A stretch of DNA of 38,459 bases from Oscillospiraceae bacterium (GCA_017829075.1 JAGAJA010000043.1:1-38459), one strand, 5' to 3'; shown: positions 21,907 through 30,809, numbered from the stretch's first letter. A program made the numbers and translations. The notes: generated by a model not told the origin, from the letters alone.

Positions 21907-23970
21907 ATGCTTTTATCGATCGGAATGATAGTAAAGAATGAGGAAAAATATCTTGACCGCTGCCTTTCGGCGCTGAAGCCCATTCTTGACAATATCAACA
22001 GCGAGCTTATCATCGCCGATACTGGCTCTACCGACAATACCGTGGAGATCGCCAAAAAATACACAGATAACGTGTTCCATTTTGAGTGGATAAAGGACTT
22101 CGCAGCCGCGAGAAACTCCACCCTTGACCGTGCAAAAGGCGAATGGTATATGTATCTCGACGCAGACGAAGTATTCCAGTCCTGCGATGATATCATCAGA
22201 TTCTTTAAAACTGGCGAGTACAAGAAATACCAGACTGCAAGATATACTGTTAGGAATTATAACGATCAAGAATTAACCAACTATTCCGATGTACTTGTAC
22301 CAAGAATGTCTCGCAGAAAAGGGGTAAAATTCACTTTCCCGATCCACGAAACATTATCGCCGTTTAGTGGGCCAACAAAGGTACTTACCGACATAGCTGA
22401 CCATTTCGGCTATGTTTACGCCGATGAAGAAACAAAAGAGGCAAAGTTCAAGCGCAATACCGAGCTGCTGGAAGAGCGTCTGAGGACCGAAAAGGACCCC
22501 TCCATGTTGCTGTATCTCCAGTTGTACCAGAGCTATAACATCAAAAAATCCGACGAAAGCTACCACTACCTTGAAGAAGGCATGGAAAAATGCCGCAAAA
22601 AGAAGGATTTTGTCCTTGTGCCTTTTTACGCCGAAAAAGTGGCAATGTTGTTCAATCAAGAAAAATGGGAGGATCTTATAACAACAGCCGACGAGTATTT
22701 CGCACTGCCTAAAGAATTCCGTCCCTATATACTTGGCACAGATGCAGAGGTTTATTTATTCAAAGCGATAGCCCTCCGCAACCTTAAAAGATACAAGGAA
22801 GCAATCCCCGAATACGTCAAGGGTATAAAGCTGCTCAAAGACATCATCGACAAAAAGCTGCTGACATCGGACATGATGTTATACTGTTTCAGCATAACAA
22901 CACCAGCAAATCTGCCGGGTTTGATAAACGAACTCACTAACTGCTGTATGCACACAAAGGATTATAAGGAAGCCAGCGATGCATTACAGTACCTCAGTAT
23001 CTCAGACATTTACAATAATACAGAAGAAGACAAGGCGAAAATCAAGCTGGAATTCATCATCATGAACGGCATTGATGATTACAGCCGTGCAAAACTGCTG
23101 TATGATCAGTTAGGAGATTACGACAAAAACCTGCTGCAAGCATTTGTCCGCTCCTGCATCGAGACCCACAAAGACCCCTTACATGTTATCCCCTTCTTCA
23201 AAACGCTGTACAAAAACGAACCCATGATGTCCGCGCTGCTGGATACTCTGGAAGCCCATTTCAGTACTGGCGACTGCCGCCAGCAGGCAGCAAAGATGAT
23301 ATCGGACGGCTACGGAGCATATTATGAGCTTCTGTATTTCATGCTGGTAGAAGGACAGGACGTTCACCAACTGCTGACCGACAGCTTTGACTTGCGGGCT
23401 GCCGCGGTATTCTGCCGCAACCTGTTTGAAGACATGTATGAGGTCGTCGAAAACTATTTCTCCGACGGTCTGGAAAGCCGTGAAGCGCTTATAGCTGCGC
23501 TATGCGTCTATGAAGCGTTTATGTCAGTCATGGCAGAAGACAAAAAAGATATTGAACCGCTGTTCGCCGAATGGGGCAGGGCAGGCGCGAAGCTATGCGG
23601 CACAGAACAGATTGATGATCTCCCGGCTCAGGCACTTGGCGCAGCAATGGCAAACAACATCGAGATCGCCCGGAAACAGAAGAATTATAAAATATGCGCA
23701 TCGGCAATGAAAATGCTGCTCAAAACCTATCCCGCCGCCAAACCTGTTGTTTCAGCGCTGAACGAAAAGATCCAAAATGAGATCGCCCAAATGAATAAAC
23801 CCAAGCAGGTGACTGAAATGGACGTGCTGGCGCAGACAGTAAAAGAAAACATAGCCGACCTTATCGAGAGTGGAAATTTTGAGCAGGCAGGACAACTGCT
23901 CGACGAATACTCTTCCCTCATGCCAAATGACCCGGAAATTGCCGACCTGCGCAAGCAGATGGCACAGTAA
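21907..23970 (+). CDS. GT2 glycosyltransferase with long helical-repeat tail
   Basis: The 687-residue protein begins with a family 2 glycosyltransferase domain (1-220): LSIGMIVKNEEKYLDRCL, LIIADTGSTDNT, DFAAARN and the metal-binding LDADE near residue 90. The remaining 450 residues are helical with TPR-like units, such as A-ALRNLKRYKEAIPEYVKGIK, and a final FEQAGQLLDEY-SLMPNDPEI repeat. GT2-TPR proteins of this shape glycosylate proteins, including flagellin and SunS-type peptides. The true start is the ATG at 21907, with GGAGG 8 nt upstream; the frame is open to 21868. It probably puts the first sugar on flagellin. Confidence 0.85.
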   Translation: MLLSIGMIVKNEEKYLDRCLSALKPILDNINSELIIADTGSTDNTVEIAKKYTDNVFHFEWIKDFAAARNSTLDRAKGEWYMYLDADEVFQSCDDIIRFFKTGEYKKYQTARYTVRNYNDQELTNYSDVLVPRMSRRKGVKFTFPIHETLSPFSGPTKVLTDIADHFGYVYADEETKEAKFKRNTELLEERLRTEKDPSMLLYLQLYQSYNIKKSDESYHYLEEGMEKCRKKKDFVLVPFYAEKVAMLFNQEKWEDLITTADEYFALPKEFRPYILGTDAEVYLFKAIALRNLKRYKEAIPEYVKGIKLLKDIIDKKLLTSDMMLYCFSITTPANLPGLINELTNCCMHTKDYKEASDALQYLSISDIYNNTEEDKAKIKLEFIIMNGIDDYSRAKLLYDQLGDYDKNLLQAFVRSCIETHKDPLHVIPFFKTLYKNEPMMSALLDTLEAHFSTGDCRQQAAKMISDGYGAYYELLYFMLVEGQDVHQLLTDSFDLRAAAVFCRNLFEDMYEVVENYFSDGLESREALIAALCVYEAFMSVMAEDKKDIEPLFAEWGRAGAKLCGTEQIDDLPAQALGAAMANNIEIARKQKNYKICASAMKMLLKTYPAAKPVVSALNEKIQNEIAQMNKPKQVTEMDVLAQTVKENIADLIESGNFEQAGQLLDEYSSLMPNDPEIADLRKQMAQ

Positions 23971-23992
23971 CTTTTTCTGGAGGTAAACAGAT

Positions 23993-25285
23993 ATGGCTGA
24001 AAAAACAGCATCAATAATGGATTTCAAAGCAATAATCAAGGAACTGAATAAGATCAGCAGCGATTATAAATCCGGCAGCTATTCTGCAATGGAACTGGCA
24101 GAAAACATAATGTTAGCGTCCGACCACGTTGCAAACGTCAGCGTCAGGGACGAGGAAGCGCAGCAGAAATTCAGCGCACAATCCACAAAGCTGGTGCAGG
24201 AGCTTACCATCTTCCAGAAAATGAGCGACGAACGGTTCCAAGACTGGTTCAACACCGCCAAGCACTCCGCGACCGTCGGCTTCCTGCTGGTAACAGCAAA
24301 CCCGGACTCCGATAAATCCGGCGACGTGGAGCTTGACAGATTGCTGGTGGATTTCTTTGACGGAGAAGGTCTGACCGATGTGACAGCGCATTACTTTGCA
24401 GCCGCCAGAATGGGACTTACTGATCCAATGAAGGCATATAACATGATAACTGAGGACTTCAGAAAATACCCCGATATCCTCAGCAAATTGTACACAGGCT
24501 GCGAATATGAATACGACCCCGACTACTCTCATGATACGATAAACGAAGTATGCCCGATATGCGGCTCCAAGAACTCAGAGCCTTATTACTGCGTTAATCA
24601 GGCGATCATAAAAAATCCCCGGTTTGCGCCCGCCAAGCTGTGGATGAAGTGCAAAGGCTGCGGCAATCTGTACGCATACAACTTCCCTATTGAACAGCGC
24701 AGCGAAATAAACGGACACTACACCAGAAAAGGCGGGACGCTCAGCCCCCGGCACATGCTTGCCACATATTCCGAAATATTCAATAACATACGTATGTACA
24801 ACGACGGCAGAAAGTACCTCGAAATTGGCGTAGGCAACGGCGAAATGCTCGCATGTGCGCTGGAAATGGGATATGAAGCCGACGCAGTGGAGATATGCAA
24901 GGAAGATTGCGAAAACATCTCCGGTGCACTGGGGATAGATATCAAGTGGTGCGATTTTCTGGATTTCAACACCAGCAATCGGTACGACGTGATAATAATG
25001 GGAGATGTACTGGAGCATGTCAGCCAGCCGACGAAGGCGCTGGAAAAAGCACATAAGCTGCTAAAGGAAAACGGTATACTCTGGTTATCCACGCCGAATT
25101 TTAACAGCGCATTCACCAGAATGCTGCAATTCAGCGATCCCATGTGGAATCAAGTGAACCACTTCACCTATTTCTCATTTGAAGGCCTGAAGCCGATTCT
25201 GGACAAGATCGGATTTGATGTAAAACGATATGATATCAGCAAAAGATATAACGGCTCAATGGAGCTGATCCTGCAAAAAAGATAA
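23993..25285 (+). CDS. Zinc-ribbon SAM-dependent methyltransferase
   Basis: The 430-residue protein has three parts. Residues 1-180 are helical with no recognised motif. Residues 187-223 hold a zinc ribbon with CPIC (Cys187, 190) and CKGC (Cys220, 223). Residues 255-430 are a class I methyltransferase with motif I LEIGVGNGEML near 276-286 and MGDVLEHVSQP. The ribbon-plus-methyltransferase order resembles the sugar C-methyltransferase and Methyltransf_23 families. Within this operon it could methylate the sugar or the amino group of the phosphate-linked unit. GGAGG stands before the ATG, 22 bp after the glycosyltransferase gene. The substrate is unknown. Confidence 0.8.
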   Translation: MAEKTASIMDFKAIIKELNKISSDYKSGSYSAMELAENIMLASDHVANVSVRDEEAQQKFSAQSTKLVQELTIFQKMSDERFQDWFNTAKHSATVGFLLVTANPDSDKSGDVELDRLLVDFFDGEGLTDVTAHYFAAARMGLTDPMKAYNMITEDFRKYPDILSKLYTGCEYEYDPDYSHDTINEVCPICGSKNSEPYYCVNQAIIKNPRFAPAKLWMKCKGCGNLYAYNFPIEQRSEINGHYTRKGGTLSPRHMLATYSEIFNNIRMYNDGRKYLEIGVGNGEMLACALEMGYEADAVEICKEDCENISGALGIDIKWCDFLDFNTSNRYDVIIMGDVLEHVSQPTKALEKAHKLLKENGILWLSTPNFNSAFTRMLQFSDPMWNQVNHFTYFSFEGLKPILDKIGFDVKRYDISKRYNGSMELILQKR

Positions 25286-25317
25286 TGCTGAGAAAATGAC
25301 TCAGGGAGGAAAAGGAT

Positions 25318-27144
25318 ATGCAGGCATTGATGCTGGCTGCCGGAATGGGCAGCCGATTAGGGAAATATACAGAAGCCAAAACAAAATGCATGGTTGAGGT
25401 CGGCGGAAAAACTCTCCTCGATCACGCGGTCGAAGCTCTGAAATTAGCAGGAATAACAAAGTTTATCGTCGTTGTTGGCTGGGAGAGCGAAAAGCTCATC
25501 AATTACATTAAGCAGAACATCACCGGTATTGATTTTGAGTTCATACATAATGACGATTACGCAAAAACGAACAATATATACTCTTTGTATCTAGCAAAAG
25601 ACCAGCTGTGCCAAGACGATACTATCCTGCTAGAATCAGATATCATATTCGAAAAAGACCTTATACGCCGAATAGTTGAATCTCCTGAAAGAAACCTGGT
25701 GGCAGTGGCGAAATATGAGCATTGGATGGATGGCACTGTTACAACTCTATCAAACAATGGTACTATACAATCCTTTATAGATAAAAAAAATTTCAGCTTT
25801 AATAACGCGCCAGATTATTATAAAACCGTTAATATCTATAAATTCAGCAAAGAATTCTCTAAAAATCAATATCTCCCCTTCCTGGAGGCATATATAAAAG
25901 CCTATGGTAAAAACCAGTATTATGAGGCAGTTCTCAGTACCCTTGCTCATTTGGAAAACGCCCAGCTCAAAGCATTTGTTCTCGAAAACGAAAACTGGTA
26001 TGAAATAGATGACGCACAGGATCTGGATATCGCGAACACTCTGTTTGCTGACAAATCCGACAGATTGTTCCGTTATGAGTTTCATTACGGCGGATATTGG
26101 CGTTTCCCAAGATTAAACGACTTCTGCTATTTGGTAAACCCGTATTTTCCTCCAAAGAAAATGACAGATCAGATGAAATATTTCTTTAATCCTCTGCTCA
26201 CACAATATCCGTCCGGTATGAGTATTCAGAAACTGCTTGCCGGAAAAATGTTTTCAGTTGAGGAAAGCTATCTGCTGGTAGGTAACGGAGCTGCCGAACT
26301 TATCAATGTCCTTGGACATACCCTGTCCGGGAAAATGGCTGTTCCGATCCCCGCCTTTAATGAATACATTCGGTGTTTCAAGAATTGTGAGATCATACCG
26401 ATCTACACTGAAAAAAACGACTATCGGCTTGATACCCGCCAATTGATCAATGCAACAAAGAATGCCGATATACTTTCAATTATCAACCCGGACAACCCCA
26501 GCGGCAGTTTTTTAGACTACGATGATATCATCGAGATACTTGAAGCCTGCAAACGCAGCGACACCACCTGTATAATCGACGAGTCCTTCATTGATTTTGC
26601 CGACAGCGAAAGAAGATATGAGCTTATATCCAATAAATTGCTTGAGGAATACCCCAACCTTATCGTAATAAAGAGTATAAGCAAATCCTACGGCGTACCG
26701 GGGATAAGATTAGGCGTGCTGGCTTGTTCCGACACAAAACTGACTAAAAAGATCGTAAATAATATGTCGATATGGAACATTAATTCCTTTGCGGAATATT
26801 TTTTACAGATCTATTCTCTATATAAAGCCGATTACAAGACCGCGTGCGATAAGATCGCCGATCAGCGAAACCACCTTATGACAGAATTGAAAAAGATCCC
26901 TTGCCTAAAAGTGTATCCTTCACAAGCCAATTATATCATGTGCAAAATAACAATGCAGTTCACCGCAAAAGAACTTGCCACAAGACTTCTGGACGAGTAC
27001 AGGCTGCTTATAAAAGACCTCTCTCAGAAAGACGGATTTAACCGCATGAATTACATTCGCATTGCGGTCAAGGACGAATCAGATAATAATTCCATTATCT
27101 CAGCGTTAAAAACTATATGCGGGTCAGAAGGAGACCAGAAATGA
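25318..27144 (+). CDS. Fused nucleotidyltransferase and PLP-dependent aminotransferase/decarboxylase
   Basis: The 608-residue protein joins two enzymes. Residues 1-245 are a sugar-nucleotidyltransferase-like domain of the LicC/PntC type: LMLAAGMGSRLG, KTKCMVEVGGKTLLDH, TNNIYSLYLAK, LLESDIIF and a C-terminal EIDDAQDLDIA. Residues about 260-605 are a fold-type I PLP enzyme of the HisC/CobD kind: VGNGAAELI, INPDNPSGS, IIDESFIDFADS, SISKSYGVPGIRLG with Lys456 as the PLP lysine, and YIRIAV at the end. The family includes transaminases and phospho-amino-acid decarboxylases. A likely output is a CDP-activated amino alcohol or amino acid. GGAGG precedes the ATG. The gene ends in a 4-bp ATGA overlap with the next. 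Confidence 0.85.
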   Translation: MQALMLAAGMGSRLGKYTEAKTKCMVEVGGKTLLDHAVEALKLAGITKFIVVVGWESEKLINYIKQNITGIDFEFIHNDDYAKTNNIYSLYLAKDQLCQDDTILLESDIIFEKDLIRRIVESPERNLVAVAKYEHWMDGTVTTLSNNGTIQSFIDKKNFSFNNAPDYYKTVNIYKFSKEFSKNQYLPFLEAYIKAYGKNQYYEAVLSTLAHLENAQLKAFVLENENWYEIDDAQDLDIANTLFADKSDRLFRYEFHYGGYWRFPRLNDFCYLVNPYFPPKKMTDQMKYFFNPLLTQYPSGMSIQKLLAGKMFSVEESYLLVGNGAAELINVLGHTLSGKMAVPIPAFNEYIRCFKNCEIIPIYTEKNDYRLDTRQLINATKNADILSIINPDNPSGSFLDYDDIIEILEACKRSDTTCIIDESFIDFADSERRYELISNKLLEEYPNLIVIKSISKSYGVPGIRLGVLACSDTKLTKKIVNNMSIWNINSFAEYFLQIYSLYKADYKTACDKIADQRNHLMTELKKIPCLKVYPSQANYIMCKITMQFTAKELATRLLDEYRLLIKDLSQKDGFNRMNYIRIAVKDESDNNSIISALKTICGSEGDQK

Positions 27145-28217
27145 ACGTTACTGTTGTCGGTGGAGGAAACGTAGGGACTCAGCTGGCAGTACACTGCGCA
27201 AATGCTGGACACCGGGTAACAATGTATACCTCCAGATCGGATAAGTTCAGCATGAACCTTACCATTGTAGACCGCGAGCAAAAAACAATAATGACAGGTT
27301 CTCTATCAAAAGCGACCTCTGATCCTGAAGAAGCATTCAAAACAGCAGAATTGATCATCATAACATTCCCAACATTCTGTTTAAGAGATATATCAGAAAC
27401 ATTGCTGCCATATACACACAAAGGTTTGCATATTGCGATACTTCCAGGCGCTTTCGGCGAGTTGTTTTTTAAAAACCATATTGAAATGGGGGCAGTGGTT
27501 TTTGGCTTACAGCGAGTCCCCTCCGTAGCACGCCTTGTAGAATACGGGAAAACAGTATGTGCCACTGGTTATAGGAACGAACTGTTTGCCGCTGCCATGC
27601 CGCACGATCAAACTGCTGAGTGCTGCCACCTCATGGAGGATATTATAGGGATAAAATGCTCTCCGATCCCATGTTACCTTGACCTTACACTTACGCCATC
27701 AAATCCGATACTCCACACCACAAGGCTAAGAACCATTTTCAAGGATTATGTCAACGGTACTGTCTATGACTCACTCCCTCTATTCTATGAGGATTGGACC
27801 GACGAAAGCTCCAAACTGCTGCTAAGCTGTGATGAGGAAGTACAAATGATATGCTATCACCTCCCCGATTTGGATCTGTCCTATGTCAGATCCTTAAAAG
27901 AACATTATGAAAGCAGCAATGCAGAACAAATCACTGCCAAGATATCAAATATCGCAGGATTTCGCGGACTGCCGACTCCCTGTATAAAAACAAACGGGAA
28001 GTATAAACCAGATTTTGAAAGCAGATATTTTAAAGCAGACTTTGCCTATGGGCTGGAGATGATCCGGCAGTTTGCAGCTCTCTCCAATACAAACGCACCA
28101 AACATCAACGAAACCATAGAATGGTATTATAAAGTAACCAGTACCGCTCCAGTGGTAGATATAGGCGAGTTTGGAATAGATTCAATTGATTCAATATATG
28201 AATTCTATTCACTGTGA
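27141..28217 (+). CDS. Opine dehydrogenase-like protein (octopine/nopaline dehydrogenase family)
   Basis: The 358-residue protein has an N-terminal NAD(P)-binding Rossmann fold with VVGGGNVGTQLAVHCANAGH and IILTFP-like IIITFPTF. Its helical C-terminal domain carries the octopine-dehydrogenase pattern: LTLTPSNPILHTTRL, LPLFYEDWTDESSKLLL and FRGLPTP. Family members reductively join an amine to a 2-oxo acid. The start at 27141 is chosen because AAGGAG lies 7 nt upstream and the ATG overlaps the previous stop; the frame opens at 27117. Overlap with the fused gene implies coupled production, so its substrate is probably the amine made or activated by that enzyme. Confidence 0.85.
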   Translation: MNVTVVGGGNVGTQLAVHCANAGHRVTMYTSRSDKFSMNLTIVDREQKTIMTGSLSKATSDPEEAFKTAELIIITFPTFCLRDISETLLPYTHKGLHIAILPGAFGELFFKNHIEMGAVVFGLQRVPSVARLVEYGKTVCATGYRNELFAAAMPHDQTAECCHLMEDIIGIKCSPIPCYLDLTLTPSNPILHTTRLRTIFKDYVNGTVYDSLPLFYEDWTDESSKLLLSCDEEVQMICYHLPDLDLSYVRSLKEHYESSNAEQITAKISNIAGFRGLPTPCIKTNGKYKPDFESRYFKADFAYGLEMIRQFAALSNTNAPNINETIEWYYKVTSTAPVVDIGEFGIDSIDSIYEFYSL

Positions 28218-28261
28218 AATAATAACAAGTGCGTTAGTTCAAATAATTTCAGAAAAAAATG

Positions 28262-28284
28262 CCGGATCTCAAACAGAGATCCGG
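28262..28284 (+). terminator. Likely terminator of the modification operon
   Basis: A perfect 9-bp stem (CCGGATCTC/GAGATCCGG) with a 5-nt loop follows the operon by 45 bp. The plus-side T-run is displaced (CTTTTTTG at 28298-28304), while the minus side has an adjacent T-run. Termination could be bidirectional but is weaker on the plus strand. Confidence 0.55.
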
Positions 28285-28366
28285 TAAATTCATATATCTT
28301 TTTTGTGAATGCAGGAGAAAACTGAAAATCTGCACATATTCACCAAAACCCGACCCGAAGCATACC

Positions 28367-28413
28367 AAAACAGCCCGGAACTGCACAATGGACACGCCTT
28401 TCCGGGCTGTTTT
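28367..28413 (-). terminator. Terminator of the cheA-W-R-B operon
   Basis: A perfect 14-bp stem, AAAACAGCCCGGAA (28367-28380) with 28400-28413, has A and T runs on its two ends, so it can stop transcription from both sides. It lies just after the cheB stop. Confidence 0.85.
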
Positions 28414-28419
28414 TCATAT

Positions 28420-29448
28420 TCAAATCAACTGTTCCTGAATAATATCCGCGATCCTATAAAGCGGAGCCTGCACCTGAACCGCGCCGATCTTGTAAGCCTC
28501 CATCGGCATACCATACACAACGCTGGTCTGCTTATCCTGCCCAATAGTAAAGGCTCCCGCATCGTGCATTTTCAGCATACCGTCTGCGCCGTCCCTGCCC
28601 ATTCCGGTGAGAATGACCCCGATAGCATTGCTCTTTGCTGTCTGCGCAACGCTCGTGAACAGAACGTCCACCGAGGGGCAGTGTCCCGAAACCTTTTCAC
28701 CGGGCTTTGAGGAAACGTAGTAACCCCTCGCGTCCCGGCACAGCCGCAGATGATTTTCACCAGCACCGATGATGACCAGTCCCCGGCGCAGCCTGTCGCC
28801 GTCCTCCGCTTCCTTTACCTCCATAGGACAGTTCTTATTCAGCCTGTCGGAATAAAGCTTGGTAAATCCCGCCGGCATATGCTGAACCACCAGCGTAGCA
28901 GGGGAGTCCGCCGGAAGATTTCTGATGACCTGCTCCAGCGCCTCCGTTCCTCCCGTGGAGGCTCCAAAAGCCAGCACCGTGTCCGCCTTGCGGAATTTTC
29001 TGCCATTCTGAGGTATTTCCGTATGAGTGACAGTGACGCCGGTCTGCCCGCCGCTGCTGTGAGCCGAAAACGCGCTCTTCACCGCCCGGCAGATATCCGC
29101 CGCAAAAACCTGCATCTCCGCCGAAGTCCTCGCAAGGGGCTTTTGAATAAAATCCACCGCCCCGGCGTCAAGCGCCGCCTGCTTCTGCTCAAGCGATGAG
29201 GAAACCACGATAGTCGGAAGATAGTACTGAGGCAGCAGTTTTTTCAGGAACGCAACTCCGTTCATGCGGGGCATCTCTATATCGAGCGTCATAACGTCCG
29301 GCTCGTATTTCAGTATCATATCCCGTGCATTATACGGGTCGCCCGCCGTGCCGACAACGTCGATCTCCACGTCCTGCCGGATAAACCGGGAGAGCACCTC
29401 TCTGAACAGGATCGAGTCGTCAACCACCAGCAGCCTGATTTTTCTCAT
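28420..29448 (-). CDS. cheB: Chemotaxis response regulator protein-glutamate methylesterase CheB
   Basis: The 342-residue CheB removes methyl groups from, or deamidates, chemoreceptors. Residues 1-120 are a receiver domain with Asp10/Asp11, the phosphorylation site Asp56 in VMTLDIEMPRMNG, and the SS and K-P positions. Residues about 150-342 are the esterase: the catalytic Ser in FGASTGGTEAL, His in VVQHMPAGFT and Asp in GMGRDGADGM. All catalytic residues are present. It is the last gene of the che operon, 17 bp after cheR, with a GGGGG ribosome site. Confidence 0.97.
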   Translation of the reverse strand: MRKIRLLVVDDSILFREVLSRFIRQDVEIDVVGTAGDPYNARDMILKYEPDVMTLDIEMPRMNGVAFLKKLLPQYYLPTIVVSSSLEQKQAALDAGAVDFIQKPLARTSAEMQVFAADICRAVKSAFSAHSSGGQTGVTVTHTEIPQNGRKFRKADTVLAFGASTGGTEALEQVIRNLPADSPATLVVQHMPAGFTKLYSDRLNKNCPMEVKEAEDGDRLRRGLVIIGAGENHLRLCRDARGYYVSSKPGEKVSGHCPSVDVLFTSVAQTAKSNAIGVILTGMGRDGADGMLKMHDAGAFTIGQDKQTSVVYGMPMEAYKIGAVQVQAPLYRIADIIQEQLI

Positions 29449-29465
29449 AAATTCGCCCCCGTATG

Positions 29466-30290
29466 TCAGGTAGTAGTTCCTCTGCGGTAGATCGCAGGCT
29501 TGATGTACTCGAACTTTGTTTCACCGCGGGGAATGCTCTCGGCGTGACCGATGTAGAAATACCCTCCGGGCTTAAGTACGTCATAAAAACGATTGACAAG
29601 GGCATTTTTTGTCGGCTGATCAAAGTAGATCATCACATTCCGGCAGAATATCAGATCAAACGGACGCTTCTTGTATTTCTCCGGCATCGGATCCATCAGA
29701 TTGAACGGCTTAAAAACGATCTCGTCCTTTATCGCCTGACAGATCTCATAATGCTCGCTGTCAATTTGATTGAAATACCGCCGTTTCCATTCCGGGCTTA
29801 GTCCCTTCATGCCGTCTGCGCTGTAAATTCCTTGCTTCGCCTTGTCCATAACGCTGTTTGAAATATCAGTGGCAAGGATTCTCGTGTCCCACAAAGACTT
29901 CTCCCGCCCGAAATATTCGTCCAGCAGCATCGCGGTGGTATAGCATTCCTCCCCGGAGGAACAGCCCGCGCTCCAGATGCGCAGTTCCTTCGTCTTGGCA
30001 TTCTCCACCGCCCACGGAAGCACAGTTTCCCTCATAAAGGTGTAATGCTCCGGCTCCCGCATGAAAAATGTATGATTTGTGGTCAGCTTGTTGAGGATAG
30101 TAGTTACCTCCGCGCCGGAAGTGTCCGCCATGACCGCGTCAAGATACTGGTCGTAGCTTGTAAACCCCCGCTCCCGCAACATATTCCCAAGCCGACCCTG
30201 AATAAGCACCCGCTTTGCGGACAAATTTATGCCGAAGTTGTCGTGCATATAGTCCACCAGCCGGTGAAATTCTCGGTCAGATATCTCCAT
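29466..30290 (-). CDS. cheR: Chemotaxis protein methyltransferase CheR
   Basis: The 274-residue CheR transfers methyl groups from SAM to receptor glutamates. It has the N-terminal helical CheR domain (1-75, with LVDYMHDNFGINL and LNKLTTNHTFFMREPEHY) and a methyltransferase domain with WSAGCSSGEECYT as motif I, ILATDIS, and FDLIFCRNVMIYFD. The length is normal. A GAGGGG site overlaps the end of cheW, 6 bp upstream. Together with CheB it sets receptor adaptation. Confidence 0.97.
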   Translation of the reverse strand: MEISDREFHRLVDYMHDNFGINLSAKRVLIQGRLGNMLRERGFTSYDQYLDAVMADTSGAEVTTILNKLTTNHTFFMREPEHYTFMRETVLPWAVENAKTKELRIWSAGCSSGEECYTTAMLLDEYFGREKSLWDTRILATDISNSVMDKAKQGIYSADGMKGLSPEWKRRYFNQIDSEHYEICQAIKDEIVFKPFNLMDPMPEKYKKRPFDLIFCRNVMIYFDQPTKNALVNRFYDVLKPGGYFYIGHAESIPRGETKFEYIKPAIYRRGTTT

Positions 30291-30296
30291 AACAGC

Positions 30297-30797
30297 TTAC
30301 CCCTCGTCGTCAAGAAGCTTGGCAACGTCAAGAATCAGCTTAACATCGTCGCCGGAACGGATCATATACTGAATGAACGAATTCGTGTTCACCGAACGGT
30401 TCTCCGGAGTAGCGGAGATGTCGTGGGAATGGATATCCTCCACGTCCGCCACGCTGTCAACGATAATACCGACAGACAGCTCGTTGAACGACAGGATTAT
30501 TATGCAGGTGCGGCTGGTGTAGGGAATTTCCTCCTTGCCGAAGCGGCTGCGGATATCCACGATAGGAACCACCTTACTGCGCACGTTGATGATGCCCTTA
30601 ATATAGGGAGGAACGTGCGGCACCTTGGTGATATGCTGCATCTCAATGATCTCAGTGACGTACTGTATCTCAATGCCGTAAATCTGGTCGCCGATGTGGA
30701 AAGTCATGACCTTTCCCAGCACCGAATTGTCCGTGGAAAGCTTTCTGTCAGTGGACTGCTGCTTTGCAACAGCCTCCTTTATTACATCATTAGTCAT
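30297..30797 (-). CDS. cheW: Chemotaxis coupling protein CheW
   Basis: The 166-residue protein is a single CheW domain preceded by about 25 residues. It shows TFHIGDQIYGIEIQYV-EII, ITKVPHVPPYIKGIINVRSK and VPIVDIRSRFG, then an II-SF-ELSVGIIVDSVADV strand, all standard for the scaffold that links receptors to CheA. GGGGGG lies before the ATG. It sits 12 bp after cheA and 6 bp before cheR in one transcript. Confidence 0.97.
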   Translation of the reverse strand: MTNDVIKEAVAKQQSTDRKLSTDNSVLGKVMTFHIGDQIYGIEIQYVTEIIEMQHITKVPHVPPYIKGIINVRSKVVPIVDIRSRFGKEEIPYTSRTCIIILSFNELSVGIIVDSVADVEDIHSHDISATPENRSVNTNSFIQYMIRSGDDVKLILDVAKLLDDEG

Positions 30798-30809
30798 TTT
30801 TCTCCCCCC

